Source: Firmicutes bacterium UBA3553
GTDB lineage: Bacteria; Bacillota; Clostridia; Tissierellales; Sedimentibacteraceae
NCBI GenBank assembly: GCA_002381185.1
Contig: DFOA01000041.1
Span: 116,715-180,714, forward strand
Length of the DNA stretch: 64,000 nucleotides
Direction of reading: 5' to 3'
Of this stretch, positions 16,327-26,206 are shown piece by piece; the first letter of the stretch is position 1, and each line of letters opens with the position of its first letter. A program made the position numbers and the translations under genes. Under the pieces are notes generated by a model. The model ran no database searches. It was not told where the DNA came from and worked only from the letters and a program-made list of their open reading frames with translations.

Positions 16327-18459
16327 ATGAAAAGACAGGTTAAAAGCACTACTAACCTTCAGAATAAAAAAAGAATGTTGGTATTTTTGCTTTGCTTTTT
16401 TTTAGTTACAATTGCATTAGTAATAAGGCTTGGATTTATTCAGATTATAGATGGTGAAGTATATAAAAAACAAGCGATGGAGAATTGGTCCCGAGATATT
16501 ACAATCAGCGCCAAAAGAGGAACAATTTATGACGCAAAAGGAAAGAAACTAGCAGTGAGCGTTAATTCCAGCACTGTAACTTGTTTTCCTGCAGACGTGA
16601 AAAAAGGTGTTCAGGCAGCTGAAGAAAATACAGAGTCGGAGGAAGAGGCTAACGGCGGTTTTATAACATCAATTCTCAAAAAAATGAACAAGTCTATGTT
16701 TGGTTCAGGAAAGTCAACAGCTGCCGAATCAATTCCCGTCAACATGAAAACTCCAGAAGAGACAGCAAAAATTCTGTCAGAAATATTGGAAATGGATTAT
16801 GAAGAGGTTTTGAAGAAAATAACCTCCAATTATTCATACGTTGTTTTAAAAAAATGGATTACCGATGAACAAGTACAAAAAATCAGGGAAGCCGAACTGA
16901 GTGGCATTAATGTAATTGAAGACAACAAGCGTGTATATCCCTACGGAAACTTTGCTCCTTATGTTCTTGGCTTCACAAATATTGACCAGGATGGACTTTA
17001 TGGGGTTGAAGCAACATACAATGATTATCTGACAGGAATGCCGGGCAGGACTGTTGTAAATACAGATGCTTACGGGAGAGAACTTCCTTTTGGATATAAT
17101 GAATATTATGAACCAAAAGACGGACTTGGAGTGGTTCTGACTATAGATGAGGTGATTCAGCATTATGCCGAATCAGCGGCACAAAAAGTAATGAAGGATT
17201 ATAATGCAAAACGAGCTACAATCATGGTGATGGACCCAAATAACGGCGACATACTTGCAATGGCATCCAAGCCGGACTATGATCCCAACGATCCTAAGCA
17301 GCCTATGGATGAAGTAATTCAGCAGGAGTGGTCAACATTGCCTGATGAGGAACTGCAAAAAGCATGGTTTGACATGTGGAGAAATCCGGCTGTTAATGAC
17401 ATATACGAACCTGGTTCCACATTTAAGCTTCTGACTACGGCAATTGCGCTTGAGGAAAATGCAGCGACACTTAATTCGACATATTTCTGTGATGGGTTCG
17501 TAAGACAGATACCAGGTGAAAATATTAAGTGTTGGAGATACTATCGTCCTCACGGACAGCAGACATTATCAGAAGCAATACAAAATTCATGCAATGACGC
17601 CTTGGCACAAATAGGCCTTGATATAGGAAAGGATGCATTTTATAAATATTTAAAATCCTTTGGACTTGAAGAAAAATCAGGAATTATGTTAAACGGCGAA
17701 GCACTTGGTCTTGTTAAAGAACCCACAAACATGAAAGATGTGGATGTAGTCACACAAGCTTTCGGCCAGGGAGTTGCGGTATCTCCTATACAGCTGATAA
17801 CTGCTGTTTCAGCCATATCAAACGGCGGAAATTTAATGCAGCCGAGAATAGTAAAACAACTCATTGACGAAGATGGAAATGTTGTAAAAAATTTCGAGAC
17901 CACATTAAGGCGAAAAGTAATTTCGGAAGAAACATCAAAAATGATGCTTTCAATTATGAAAGATTCGGCTGAAGCCGGAACTAAACAGGCATACAGGGCA
18001 GGTTACAGAATAGGCGGAAAATCCGGAACAGCACAAAAGGTTATAGACGGAAGATATGTGGATGGAAAATTCATTTCTTCATTCATAGGTACGGCTCCCG
18101 TTGACAATCCCAGGGCAGTTGTACTGGTAATGGTTGATGAGCCTGACCAAAGCATCGGATATTACGGAAGTATAGTTGCAGGACCTGTTGCGGCCGATTT
18201 ATTGGAAAATATAATGAAATATTATGATGTTGAACCTGTTTATACAGAGGAAGAATTGGGCAAAGTTGAAGCTCAGACAGTTGAAGTGCCCAGCTTACTG
18301 GGACTTACAATTGCCGAAGCGACAGATAAATTGATTAAAGCGGGACTCGAAAGCAATATAACAATCGAAGTAGAGGCTGAGAAAATCGTAAAGTCACAGT
18401 TCCCGAAAGCAGGAGAAAAAGTAGTTAAGCATTCAATGGTAACATTAATTTTAAATTAA
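16327..18459 (+). CDS. Septal class B penicillin-binding protein (FtsI/SpoVD type, PASTA domain)
   Basis: Transpeptidase that crosslinks septal peptidoglycan. The 710-aa protein has a membrane anchor (about 18-40) and a dimerisation domain with a long Glu-rich insert (about 95-135). In the transpeptidase domain are the active-site motifs S364-T-F-K367, S421-C-N423 and K565-S-G567. One PASTA domain (about 645-708) is at the C-terminus. PASTA-bearing copies at this place are called PbpB or SpoVD; one gene here may serve both vegetative and spore septation. An AGGGGGG-type site precedes ATG. Confidence 0.92.
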   Translation: MKRQVKSTTNLQNKKRMLVFLLCFFLVTIALVIRLGFIQIIDGEVYKKQAMENWSRDITISAKRGTIYDAKGKKLAVSVNSSTVTCFPADVKKGVQAAEENTESEEEANGGFITSILKKMNKSMFGSGKSTAAESIPVNMKTPEETAKILSEILEMDYEEVLKKITSNYSYVVLKKWITDEQVQKIREAELSGINVIEDNKRVYPYGNFAPYVLGFTNIDQDGLYGVEATYNDYLTGMPGRTVVNTDAYGRELPFGYNEYYEPKDGLGVVLTIDEVIQHYAESAAQKVMKDYNAKRATIMVMDPNNGDILAMASKPDYDPNDPKQPMDEVIQQEWSTLPDEELQKAWFDMWRNPAVNDIYEPGSTFKLLTTAIALEENAATLNSTYFCDGFVRQIPGENIKCWRYYRPHGQQTLSEAIQNSCNDALAQIGLDIGKDAFYKYLKSFGLEEKSGIMLNGEALGLVKEPTNMKDVDVVTQAFGQGVAVSPIQLITAVSAISNGGNLMQPRIVKQLIDEDGNVVKNFETTLRRKVISEETSKMMLSIMKDSAEAGTKQAYRAGYRIGGKSGTAQKVIDGRYVDGKFISSFIGTAPVDNPRAVVLVMVDEPDQSIGYYGSIVAGPVAADLLENIMKYYDVEPVYTEEELGKVEAQTVEVPSLLGLTIAEATDKLIKAGLESNITIEVEAEKIVKSQFPKAGEKVVKHSMVTLILN

Positions 18460-18465
18460 AGAATA

Positions 18466-18505
18466 GCGGGCCAGATTTCAGCTTCGCCTCAGAATGACAA
18501 AATGA
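18466..18505. repeat. Degraded relative of the 158-219 palindromic repeat
   Basis: AGATTTCAGCTTCGCCTCAG followed by AATGAC resembles half of the repeat near position 160 (ATCCTTCGCTGTGCCTCAGG then ATGAC). The second arm is missing. It is just after the PBP gene stop. Confidence 0.4.
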
Positions 18506-18523
18506 AGTAAATATCATAAAAGG

Positions 18524-18552
18524 CGGAACGCATTTAATGCGTTCTGTTTTTA
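18524..18552 (+). terminator. Terminator or partial terminator after the PBP gene
   Basis: GAACGCATT (18526-18534) pairs with AATGCGTTC (18536-18544), followed by TGTTTTTAT. The tiny loop means the inner pairs open. It splits the dcw cluster before murE, which has its own -10-like TATAAT sequence (about 18610). Confidence 0.7.
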
Positions 18553-18642
18553 TAAAATGGTTATATTCAATTTATTGATATTGAATTTTAAATATGATAA
18601 AATTGCATATAATATCATACAATTAATAAAGGGAGCAACATA

Positions 18643-20127
18643 ATGGAAATTAAAAGTCTTCTTAAGCAATTAGATTATGAAAGTTTTTCAGGAGATGAGA
18701 ATGTTCAGATTACAGGAATAACCAACGATTCGAGAAAGATAGTCCGCGGTGATATTTTTGTTGCTGTAAAAGGATTTACTGCAGATGGGCACAGATTTAT
18801 CAATGATGCTTTAAAAAGCGGAGCATCGGCTGTAATGTGCGCATATATACCGGAAGAAGCAAAAGACAGGGGAAATTTTATTGTCGTTAAAGAACCCAGA
18901 ATTTCCATGGCTCCTGCCGCCAGTATCATATACGGACATCCGTCGGAAAAAATTAACATTACCGGAGTTACGGGCACTAACGGGAAAACAAGTTCTACAT
19001 ATTTATTAAAAGGAATTTATGATTATATTGGAGAGAAATCAGGAATAATAGGAACAATCGGAGTATTGGTAGATGGTGAAAAGATAAAAGTTGACAATAC
19101 AACTCCTGAAGCTGCCGATCTGCAGAAATATTTTGCAAAAATGGTTGAAAGGTCTGTTACTCATTGCTTTATAGAAGTTTCATCCCATGCCCTTGAGCTT
19201 AATAGAGTCGACAATGTTTCAATTGATGTGGGGATATTCACCAACCTTACCCGTGACCATCTGGACTTTCATAAGACCATGGAAAATTATTACCAGGCAA
19301 AGAAAAAACTGTTTCATTTAACTAAGACAAACAACATCATTAATGTTGACGACCCATATGGCGAAAGGCTTTACAAGGAACTTAAGGAAGAAGGCATAAA
19401 AGCAATATCTATAGCAATTGATAATGTGGCTGACATAAAGGCATCAAATTTAGAAACAACAATGAAAGGGACCTCTTTTGATATAGATATCCAAGGTATT
19501 GTTAAAAAAGCTCATGTTAATACGCCTGGTAAATTCAGCGTACTCAACTCACTTGGTGCTTTTGGGGCGGCATATGCATTAGGGGCAGACATTGATAGAA
19601 TTATTGAAGCATTAGGAAAAATAAAGGGTGTTACAGGAAGATTTGAAATGCTTGAAAACAACCTTGACTGTACAATTATTCTGGATTTTGCCCATACTCC
19701 CGATGGTCTGCAAAAAGTTATGGACACAATCAATGAATTTGCAGAAGGAAGAAAAATTGTATTGTTTGGAGCGGGAGGCGAAAGAGATCCTGCAAGGCGT
19801 GCACCAATGGGAGAAGTAGCAGGAAAATATTGTGATTTAAGTATATTGACTTCAGATAATCCAAGATTTGAGGATCCATATGAAATATGCCTTGAAATAG
19901 CTAATGGTGTGGAAAAATTCGGTGGTAAATATGAAATAATAATCGAAAGAGACAAGGCGGTCTATTATGCTATTGACAACTCAACAAGCAAGGATGTAAT
20001 ATTGTTAGCGGGTAAATCCACGGAGCCCTATCAGGATATGGGAGTAGAAAAGGTGCCATATGACGAAGGTTCAATAGCTAAGAAAGCAATTATTGATGTG
20101 GAAAGAAAAAGAGGAATTGCAAGGTAG
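18643..20127 (+). CDS. murE: UDP-MurNAc-tripeptide synthetase MurE (meso-DAP type)
   Basis: Cytosolic ligase adding the third stem residue to UDP-MurNAc-L-Ala-D-Glu. The 494-aa protein has the P-loop GVTGTNGKTSS (about 107-117), the UDP-binding N-domain opening NDSRKIVRGDIF and the C-terminal specificity motif DNPR (about 404-408, in LTSDNPRFEDP). DNPR marks meso-diaminopimelate-adding enzymes, so the wall should be mDAP type. An AAAGGGAGC site precedes ATG. It is followed by a palindrome, not by murF as is usual. Confidence 0.96.
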   Translation: MEIKSLLKQLDYESFSGDENVQITGITNDSRKIVRGDIFVAVKGFTADGHRFINDALKSGASAVMCAYIPEEAKDRGNFIVVKEPRISMAPAASIIYGHPSEKINITGVTGTNGKTSSTYLLKGIYDYIGEKSGIIGTIGVLVDGEKIKVDNTTPEAADLQKYFAKMVERSVTHCFIEVSSHALELNRVDNVSIDVGIFTNLTRDHLDFHKTMENYYQAKKKLFHLTKTNNIINVDDPYGERLYKELKEEGIKAISIAIDNVADIKASNLETTMKGTSFDIDIQGIVKKAHVNTPGKFSVLNSLGAFGAAYALGADIDRIIEALGKIKGVTGRFEMLENNLDCTIILDFAHTPDGLQKVMDTINEFAEGRKIVLFGAGGERDPARRAPMGEVAGKYCDLSILTSDNPRFEDPYEICLEIANGVEKFGGKYEIIIERDKAVYYAIDNSTSKDVILLAGKSTEPYQDMGVEKVPYDEGSIAKKAIIDVERKRGIAR

Positions 20128-20191
20128 GGGGGCACACCTTCAAAATGGGGAGACTCTATGAGGGACAGCTTTTGAAGGAATGTCCCCCTAC
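20124..20191. repeat. 68-bp palindrome between murE and mraY
   Basis: GTAGGGGG...CCTTCAAAA (from 20124) pairs with TTTTGAAGG...CCCCCTAC (to 20191). The first arm contains the murE stop codon TAG. It occupies the place where murF normally lies. Confidence 0.75.
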
Positions 20192-20228
20192 TTAGGGGAA
20201 AAAAGAGGATAGAAGCAAGGAGTTTAAA

Positions 20229-21212
20229 ATGCAAGGAAGCGGACAAATAATAAGAGTAATAATTGTATCTTTTCTCATAGCACTGTTCTTGGGACCTGTG
20301 GTTATACCGGTTTTAAGACGCCTTAAAGTGGGACAAAGCATCCGGGAGGAGGGGCCTAAGTCCCACTACAAAAAGTCCGGAACACCGACTATGGGAGGAG
20401 TTATTATTGTATTAGCAGTAATAATTTCAACTTTTACAAGTGGTTACTATACACAGGAAATATGGGCGGCACTATTTTTTACAGTGGGATTTGGGCTTAT
20501 AGGATTTATAGACGATTATATTAAGGTAGTACTGAAAAGAAATTTAGGTCTTCGGGCTTATCAAAAAATATTGGGACAGTTTATTTTTGCATTGCTTTTG
20601 GCACTATACGGTTCAAGATACAGCGTATACGGAACAAAACTCATAATACCATTTACAAATGCATATATTGATTTAGGTGTTTTATACATACCATTTGTTT
20701 TATTTGTGGTTGTAGGAATTGTAAATGCAGTAAATTTAACAGATGGCCTGGATGGTCTCAACACCGGAGTAACAATGATTGTTATGGCGGCATTCAGCCT
20801 GATAGCAAACAGTATGAAGGAAGAAGGCTTAATATTTGAAGGAATTTCTATAATGAGTGCTGCAGTTACAGGAGCATGCCTTGGATTTTTAAAGCACAAT
20901 GCAAACCCTGCAAAAGTATTTATGGGAGATACTGGTTCCCTGGCACTGGGCGGAGCTGTATCCGCAGTTGCTGTAATATCCAACACATTGTTATTAATAC
21001 CGATAATAGGCGGAATTTATTTCGCAGAAGCGCTTTCTGTAATTATACAGGTACTCCATTACAAAAGAACCAAAAGAAGAATATTTAAAATGGCACCTTT
21101 ACACCATCACTTTGAAATGTGCGGCTGGAGAGAAACGAAGGTTGTGAGTGTGTTTTGGATTGCCACTGTCATATTGGCATTTATAGGCATTTATTCAATA
21201 TTGATAACATAA
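20229..21212 (+). CDS. mraY: Phospho-MurNAc-pentapeptide transferase MraY
   Basis: Integral membrane enzyme that makes lipid I from UDP-MurNAc-pentapeptide and undecaprenyl phosphate. The 327-aa protein has about ten membrane segments and the family motifs PTMGG (about 51-55), FIDDYIKV (about 94-101), NLTDGLDGL (about 172-180), FMGDTGSLALGG (about 231-242) and the histidine motif APLHHHFE. An AAGGAG site precedes ATG. The catalytic aspartates (DD and the NLTDGLDG Asp) are intact. Confidence 0.97.
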   Translation: MQGSGQIIRVIIVSFLIALFLGPVVIPVLRRLKVGQSIREEGPKSHYKKSGTPTMGGVIIVLAVIISTFTSGYYTQEIWAALFFTVGFGLIGFIDDYIKVVLKRNLGLRAYQKILGQFIFALLLALYGSRYSVYGTKLIIPFTNAYIDLGVLYIPFVLFVVVGIVNAVNLTDGLDGLNTGVTMIVMAAFSLIANSMKEEGLIFEGISIMSAAVTGACLGFLKHNANPAKVFMGDTGSLALGGAVSAVAVISNTLLLIPIIGGIYFAEALSVIIQVLHYKRTKRRIFKMAPLHHHFEMCGWRETKVVSVFWIATVILAFIGIYSILIT

Positions 21213-21267
21213 AATAATAACGAGGCATAAAATAATCTTGTTATTGGGCTATAGAAAAGAGGTTAGC

Positions 21268-22638
21268 ATGAAAAATAAAAATATACTTGTTATAGGACTT
21301 GGGGTTTCCGGAATTGCGTGCATAAAAGGATTAAGCATGCTGGGAGCAAATTTATATGTTTATGATGAAAATAAACAATCAGCCGAAAAATTAAGAGAAT
21401 TAGAAAATATTAAAGCTGAATATTTTTTCGGAAACGAGTCAATCGAAAAAATAAACATGGCCTTGCTGGATCTGGCAATCAAAAGTCCTGGAATAAAATA
21501 TGAAGTACCCATTATTCAAAAATTAACAGAAAATAATATTAAAATAATAAGCGATATAGAAGCGGCATATAAAGTAACGGATGCCCTGATTGTATCAATA
21601 ACAGGAACAAACGGAAAAACTACCACAACCACATTGGTAGGTGAAATTGTGAAAGAAAGTAAAAAGAGGTGCAGGCTTACAGGCAATATCGGATACGGAA
21701 TGTTCTATGATGCAATTAATTCTGAAAAGGGAGACATTCTTGTGGCAGAAGTAAGCAGCTTTCAGCTTGCTGGAACCTATGAATATAAACCGCACATAAG
21801 CATTATTACTAACATTACTCCTGATCATATGGATTATCATCATACATTTGAAAATTATGCGGAAGCAAAATTTAAAAATGTAATAAATCAAGAAGAAAGT
21901 GATTATGCAATATTAAATTATGAAGACGAAGTTATAAGGAATTTTTCTAATAAAATTAAAGCAAAGAAAATATTTTTCAGTTCTGAACAAATTTTAAACG
22001 AAGGCATATGTGTTGAAGACGGCAATATGGTGTTTAAATACAATGACGCAACTAAATTTATAATAAATGTAAAAGATATATTTATTCCCGGTAAGCATAA
22101 TTTGGAAAATGCCATGGCAGCAGCAGGTGCCGCTTTGGCACTGGGAATTGATACGGAAATAATTGCACATGTCTTAAAAGAATTTAAAGGAGTTGAACAC
22201 CGCCTTGAATTCTGCGGTGAATTTAACGGAGTTAAATTTTACAATGATTCTAAAGGAACAAATCCGGATGCTTCCATAAAAGCGGTTCAAGGAATTGAAA
22301 AGCCTATAATATTGATTGCGGGAGGATATGACAAAAAATCGTCCTATGATGATTTTATAAAAGCGTTCGGAGATAAGGTCAAGTCGCTTGTTCTTTTAGG
22401 CCAGACAGCCTGTGATATTGACAAGTGCGCACGAAAATACGGATTTACAGATATATACCATGTAGACAATATGGATGAAGCGGTAAAAAAATGCTTTGAA
22501 TTAAGCAATAAGGGCGATAATGTTGTTTTATCTCCTGCATGCGCTAGCTGGGGCATGTACCCTAACTACGAAGTTAGAGGAAGAGATTTTAAGGAGAGGG
22601 TAAATTATTATGGAGGCAACAGTAAAGAAAGCCGGTAG
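21268..22638 (+). CDS. murD: UDP-MurNAc-L-alanine:D-glutamate ligase MurD
   Basis: ATP-dependent ligase adding D-Glu to UDP-MurNAc-L-Ala. The start is ATG 21268 after AAAGAGG (an upstream in-frame codon at 21238 has no good site); 456 aa. Rossmann-like N-domain GLGVSGIACIKGL, P-loop SITGTNGKTTTT (about 110-120), central EVSSFQL and C-domain NDSKGTNPDASIKA. The end overlaps ftsW by 29 bases, a coupling common in this cluster. Confidence 0.96.
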   Translation: MKNKNILVIGLGVSGIACIKGLSMLGANLYVYDENKQSAEKLRELENIKAEYFFGNESIEKINMALLDLAIKSPGIKYEVPIIQKLTENNIKIISDIEAAYKVTDALIVSITGTNGKTTTTTLVGEIVKESKKRCRLTGNIGYGMFYDAINSEKGDILVAEVSSFQLAGTYEYKPHISIITNITPDHMDYHHTFENYAEAKFKNVINQEESDYAILNYEDEVIRNFSNKIKAKKIFFSSEQILNEGICVEDGNMVFKYNDATKFIINVKDIFIPGKHNLENAMAAAGAALALGIDTEIIAHVLKEFKGVEHRLEFCGEFNGVKFYNDSKGTNPDASIKAVQGIEKPIILIAGGYDKKSSYDDFIKAFGDKVKSLVLLGQTACDIDKCARKYGFTDIYHVDNMDEAVKKCFELSNKGDNVVLSPACASWGMYPNYEVRGRDFKERVNYYGGNSKESR

Positions 22639-23731
22639 AAAGACAGTTGACTGGGTGTTGGTTTTTATAGTTATTGTATTGGTGCTCTTTGGGTTTTTGA
22701 TGGTTTACAGTTCAAGCTATCCTGACGGGTACTATAAATTTGATGGAGATCCGTTTTATTTCCTTAAAAAGCAAGTGATAGCTGCTGTCATCGGACTTGT
22801 GGGAATGATTTTTTTTGCAAACATTCCTTATAAAATATATGCAAAGTTCAATAAAACAATATTGATTGCATGTATTGGATTCGCTCTCCTGACAGTTGTT
22901 TTGGGCATTGCCTCCAACGGGGCACAAAGATGGATTAACATAGGAGGTATATCGCTCCAGCCTTCAGAAATAATAAAAATAGGCGGGGTGCTGTACATGG
23001 CTGACTATTTCAGCAAAAACAGAAAAAACATGGGCTCCCTGAAGAAAGGTTTTTTGCCGTCCATGATATTTATAGGGTTATTTTGTCTTTTAATTGCAAT
23101 GCAGGACGACTTAAGTACTGCTATAATATTAGGTGGGACATTAATGGTTATGTTCTTTTGTGCCGGTGCGAAAATGAGCCACTTAATTGTTTTGTTTTTG
23201 CTGGCCGTTACGGGAGTTGTTGTTTTAATAGCCATGCAGCCCTACAGAATTACGAGAGTAATCGTGTTTTTTGACCCATTTAAATATAAGCAGGATGAAG
23301 GATGGCAGATAATACAGTCATTGCTGGCATTAGGGACCGGTGGTTTATTCGGAATGGGGATAGGAAAAAGCAGACAAAAGTTTTTTTATCTGCCTGAAGC
23401 ATACAATGATTTTATTTTCTCTATCATAGGAGAAGAATTGGGATTCATAGGATGTATATTTGTAATGCTTGCCTTTGTGGTTTTTGCATGGAGGGGTCTA
23501 CGTATTTCCATGAATACCGAAGATTTTTATGGAAGCCAGGTTGCCCTGGGAATGACTACTTTGGTACTTGTTCAGTTTATGATTCATGTGGCTGTTGCAA
23601 CATCATCAATGCCGCCTACAGGAAGAGCACTGCCTTTTATAAGTGCAGGAGGGTCTTCACTGATGTTTTTACTGTGTTCAATGGGAATTTTATTAAATAT
23701 ATCGAAATATTCAAATACATACAGAAATTGA
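22610..23731 (+). CDS. ftsW: SEDS peptidoglycan glycosyltransferase FtsW
   Basis: Polymerises lipid II at the septum together with the class B PBP. The 373-aa protein has about ten membrane segments and the SEDS signatures: ISLQPSEIIKIG (about 115-126, conserved region before the catalytic loop), the QDDLSTAIILG catalytic Asp region (about 165-175), NDFIFSIIGEELGFIG (about 265-280) and the C-terminal PTGRALPFISAGGSS. It could equally be called SpoVE. An AAGGAGAGGG site lies inside murD. Confidence 0.95.
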   Translation: MEATVKKAGRKTVDWVLVFIVIVLVLFGFLMVYSSSYPDGYYKFDGDPFYFLKKQVIAAVIGLVGMIFFANIPYKIYAKFNKTILIACIGFALLTVVLGIASNGAQRWINIGGISLQPSEIIKIGGVLYMADYFSKNRKNMGSLKKGFLPSMIFIGLFCLLIAMQDDLSTAIILGGTLMVMFFCAGAKMSHLIVLFLLAVTGVVVLIAMQPYRITRVIVFFDPFKYKQDEGWQIIQSLLALGTGGLFGMGIGKSRQKFFYLPEAYNDFIFSIIGEELGFIGCIFVMLAFVVFAWRGLRISMNTEDFYGSQVALGMTTLVLVQFMIHVAVATSSMPPTGRALPFISAGGSSLMFLLCSMGILLNISKYSNTYRN

Positions 23732-23753
23732 TTAATAAAGGAATGATAATTCA

Positions 23754-24878
23754 ATGAGGGTACTTATCACAGGCGGAGGAACCGGAGGCCACATTAATCC
23801 GGCATTGGCAATTGCTCAAAAAGTGAGAAATGAAAATCCGTCCAATGAAATATTATATGTGGGGACTAAAGAAGGGCTGGAAAGCGAGCTTGTTCCAAAA
23901 GCAGGATTTGATTTTAAATATGTTACCGCTAAATACTTAAGAAGAAAAATAAGCTTTGAAAATGTAAAGACATTATTTGCGTCTATAAAGGGAGTGATGG
24001 AAGCGGCAAAAATAATAAATGAGTTCAAGCCTGACATAGTTGTAGGTACAGGAGGTTATGTCTGTGGTCCTGTAGTCCTGGCGGCAAGCCTTAAAAAAAT
24101 TCCTACAATGATTCACGAGCAGAATGTTTTTCCGGGAATAACAAACAAAATGCTTTCTAAGTTTGTTGATGTCATCGGAATAAGCTTTGCTGAAGCTGAA
24201 AGATATTTTCCGGAAGAGGCAAGGAAAAAGCTTGTACTTGTGGGGAATCCTGTGAGAAAGGATATTTTGACTGCAGACAGACGAAAGTCAAGAACAAAAT
24301 TAAATTTGCGCCCTGATGTTACTTTGATATATTCATTTGGCGGCAGCGGAGGCCAGTTAAGTTTAAACGAAGCAATAATAGATGTTATAAAAAAGTACAA
24401 CGGACAAAAAAATATTAAGATAATCCATGTGACAGGCAAGAAGCTGTTCGCAAGCTTTATGGATGAAATCAAAAAAGAAAATATAATCCTTGAAAACAAT
24501 ATAGAAATATTAGATTATATGTATGATGCAGCAACCGCTTTGTCGGCTTCCGACATTGTAATAGGCAGTGCGGGAGCCATAACGATTGCAGAAATTACCG
24601 TTACCGGCGTTCCTTCAATTTTGATACCAAAGACATATACGGCTGAAAATCATCAGGAATACAATGCAAGGGCCTTGGAAAAGGAAGGAGCTTCAAGAGT
24701 AATTCTTGAGAGGGATTTAGACGGAAGTGCGCTAATAAAAGAAATTGAAGAAATAATTGATAATAAAAATGTGCTGAAAACAATGTCTCTTAATTCAAAA
24801 AGAATGGGAAATACTGACGTTGAAAACAAAATATATGAATCAATGTTAAATCTCATCAAGTTAAAAACCAGAAAGTAA
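23754..24878 (+). CDS. murG: Lipid II synthase MurG
   Basis: Peripheral membrane GT28 glycosyltransferase that adds GlcNAc to lipid I. The 374-aa protein opens MRVLITGGGTGGHINPALAIA, the N-terminal G-loop. It also has GTGGYVCGPVVLAA (about 97-110), IHEQNVFPGITNK and the C-domain donor-binding stretch GSAGAITIAEITVTGVPSILIPK. It has an AAAGGA site before ATG and follows ftsW after 22 bases. Confidence 0.96.
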   Translation: MRVLITGGGTGGHINPALAIAQKVRNENPSNEILYVGTKEGLESELVPKAGFDFKYVTAKYLRRKISFENVKTLFASIKGVMEAAKIINEFKPDIVVGTGGYVCGPVVLAASLKKIPTMIHEQNVFPGITNKMLSKFVDVIGISFAEAERYFPEEARKKLVLVGNPVRKDILTADRRKSRTKLNLRPDVTLIYSFGGSGGQLSLNEAIIDVIKKYNGQKNIKIIHVTGKKLFASFMDEIKKENIILENNIEILDYMYDAATALSASDIVIGSAGAITIAEITVTGVPSILIPKTYTAENHQEYNARALEKEGASRVILERDLDGSALIKEIEEIIDNKNVLKTMSLNSKRMGNTDVENKIYESMLNLIKLKTRK

Positions 24879-24946
24879 CAAGTATGAAGACGGTGCATAA
24901 CATATAATATGATTACCATATGTATACTTGTTGCGGAGGGATAAAG

Positions 24947-26206
24947 ATGGGAAGTTTTATAATTCAGGGAAGTAACAGTCTCGAAGGAATCGTTGATATA
25001 GGCGGATCTAAAAATGCTGCTCTTCCTATTTTAGCAAGCACTGTAATATGCGGAAGAGAATATCTTCTTGACAATATACCTGATATAGAAGATGTAAGAG
25101 ATATGCTTGAGATTTTAAGAACCATGGGTTGTACGGTCCAATATGACAATGGTGTTGCATTAATTGATACAAGAGGCCTTAATACTTATAAAGTTCCGGA
25201 AAAGCTTGTAAGGAAAATAAGGTCATCTATCATTTTAATGGGAGCTGTATTGCAGAGAACCGGAAAAGTGGAAATTGCATTTCCGGGAGGATGCGAGATA
25301 GGACTCAGACCCATTGATCTTCATTTAAAGGGATTAAGGAAACTGGGTGTTGAAATACTTGAGAAGAGCGGACTTTTGGTAGGTTCGGTACATGACTCTG
25401 AAGGGTGCGAAATTTTGTTGGATTATCCGAGTGTTGGAGCAACAGAAAATATTATGCTGTTTGCTGTTGGAGTTCCCGGAAAAACAACTATTTATAATCC
25501 GGCGAAAGAGCCTGAAATTGTGGACTTGCAGAATTTTTTGAACGCATGCGGTTATTCTGTCAGCGGAGCAGGAACCGGAGCTATTTCTATAGAAGGAAAA
25601 AAGATTGAAGATACAGACACTGTAGAATATAAGATTATATCCGACCGTATTGAGGCAGGAACTTATTTGAGTGCAGCGGCATCGATGAAGAGCAAAATTT
25701 ACATAAGAAACATTGAAAAATCTCATTTTAAGTCAATAACTTCAATATATGAGGATGCAGGATGCGAAATCAGAGAAACTCACGGAACCATTGTTATTGC
25801 TAACAATGGGAGATTAAATGCAATAGAAAAGGTCACGACACAGCCTTACCCCGGATTCCCTACAGATATGCAGGCGCAATTCATGGCTTCTATGGCAGTG
25901 GCTGATGGAATAACAATCATAGAAGAAACTGTTTTTGACAGCAGATTTAAGCATGTGCCGGAGCTTCAAAAAATGGGTGCAAATATTACGACCATAGGAA
26001 GAGTTGCCGTTATAGAGGGAGTAGAAAGACTATATGGTGCTGAGGTTGAAGCAAAGGATTTAAGAGGCGGTGCAGCTTTGGTAATAGCAGCATTAGGAGC
26101 CGAAGGAACTACTAAAGTGACTAACATTCATCATATTAACAGAGGATATGAAAAATTTGTAAATAAGCTGCAAAATTTAGGGGTAATAATAACTCAGATG
26201 CCCTAA
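24947..26206 (+). CDS. murA: UDP-GlcNAc 1-carboxyvinyltransferase MurA
   Basis: First committed step of peptidoglycan synthesis: enolpyruvyl transfer from PEP to UDP-GlcNAc. The start is ATG 24947 after CGGAGGG (an upstream codon at 24920 lacks a site); 419 aa. It opens with the family signature GGSKNAALPILAS and has the active-site Cys116 in FPGGCEIGLRPIDLH, so it should be fosfomycin-sensitive in principle. The C-terminus reads ITQMP-stop, with P and TAA supplied by CCCTAA of the interspersed repeat that follows, as in lgt. Confidence 0.96.
   Translation: MGSFIIQGSNSLEGIVDIGGSKNAALPILASTVICGREYLLDNIPDIEDVRDMLEILRTMGCTVQYDNGVALIDTRGLNTYKVPEKLVRKIRSSIILMGAVLQRTGKVEIAFPGGCEIGLRPIDLHLKGLRKLGVEILEKSGLLVGSVHDSEGCEILLDYPSVGATENIMLFAVGVPGKTTIYNPAKEPEIVDLQNFLNACGYSVSGAGTGAISIEGKKIEDTDTVEYKIISDRIEAGTYLSAAASMKSKIYIRNIEKSHFKSITSIYEDAGCEIRETHGTIVIANNGRLNAIEKVTTQPYPGFPTDMQAQFMASMAVADGITIIEETVFDSRFKHVPELQKMGANITTIGRVAVIEGVERLYGAEVEAKDLRGGAALVIAALGAEGTTKVTNIHHINRGYEKFVNKLQNLGVIITQMP

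Noticed and set aside
20561..20986. 141-aa minus-strand ORF inside mraY
   Set aside because: Antisense shadow of membrane-protein codons; no start site or family signal.
25334..25726. 130-aa minus-strand ORF inside murA
   Set aside because: Cys/Phe/Ser-rich shadow of an essential gene; no ribosome site.
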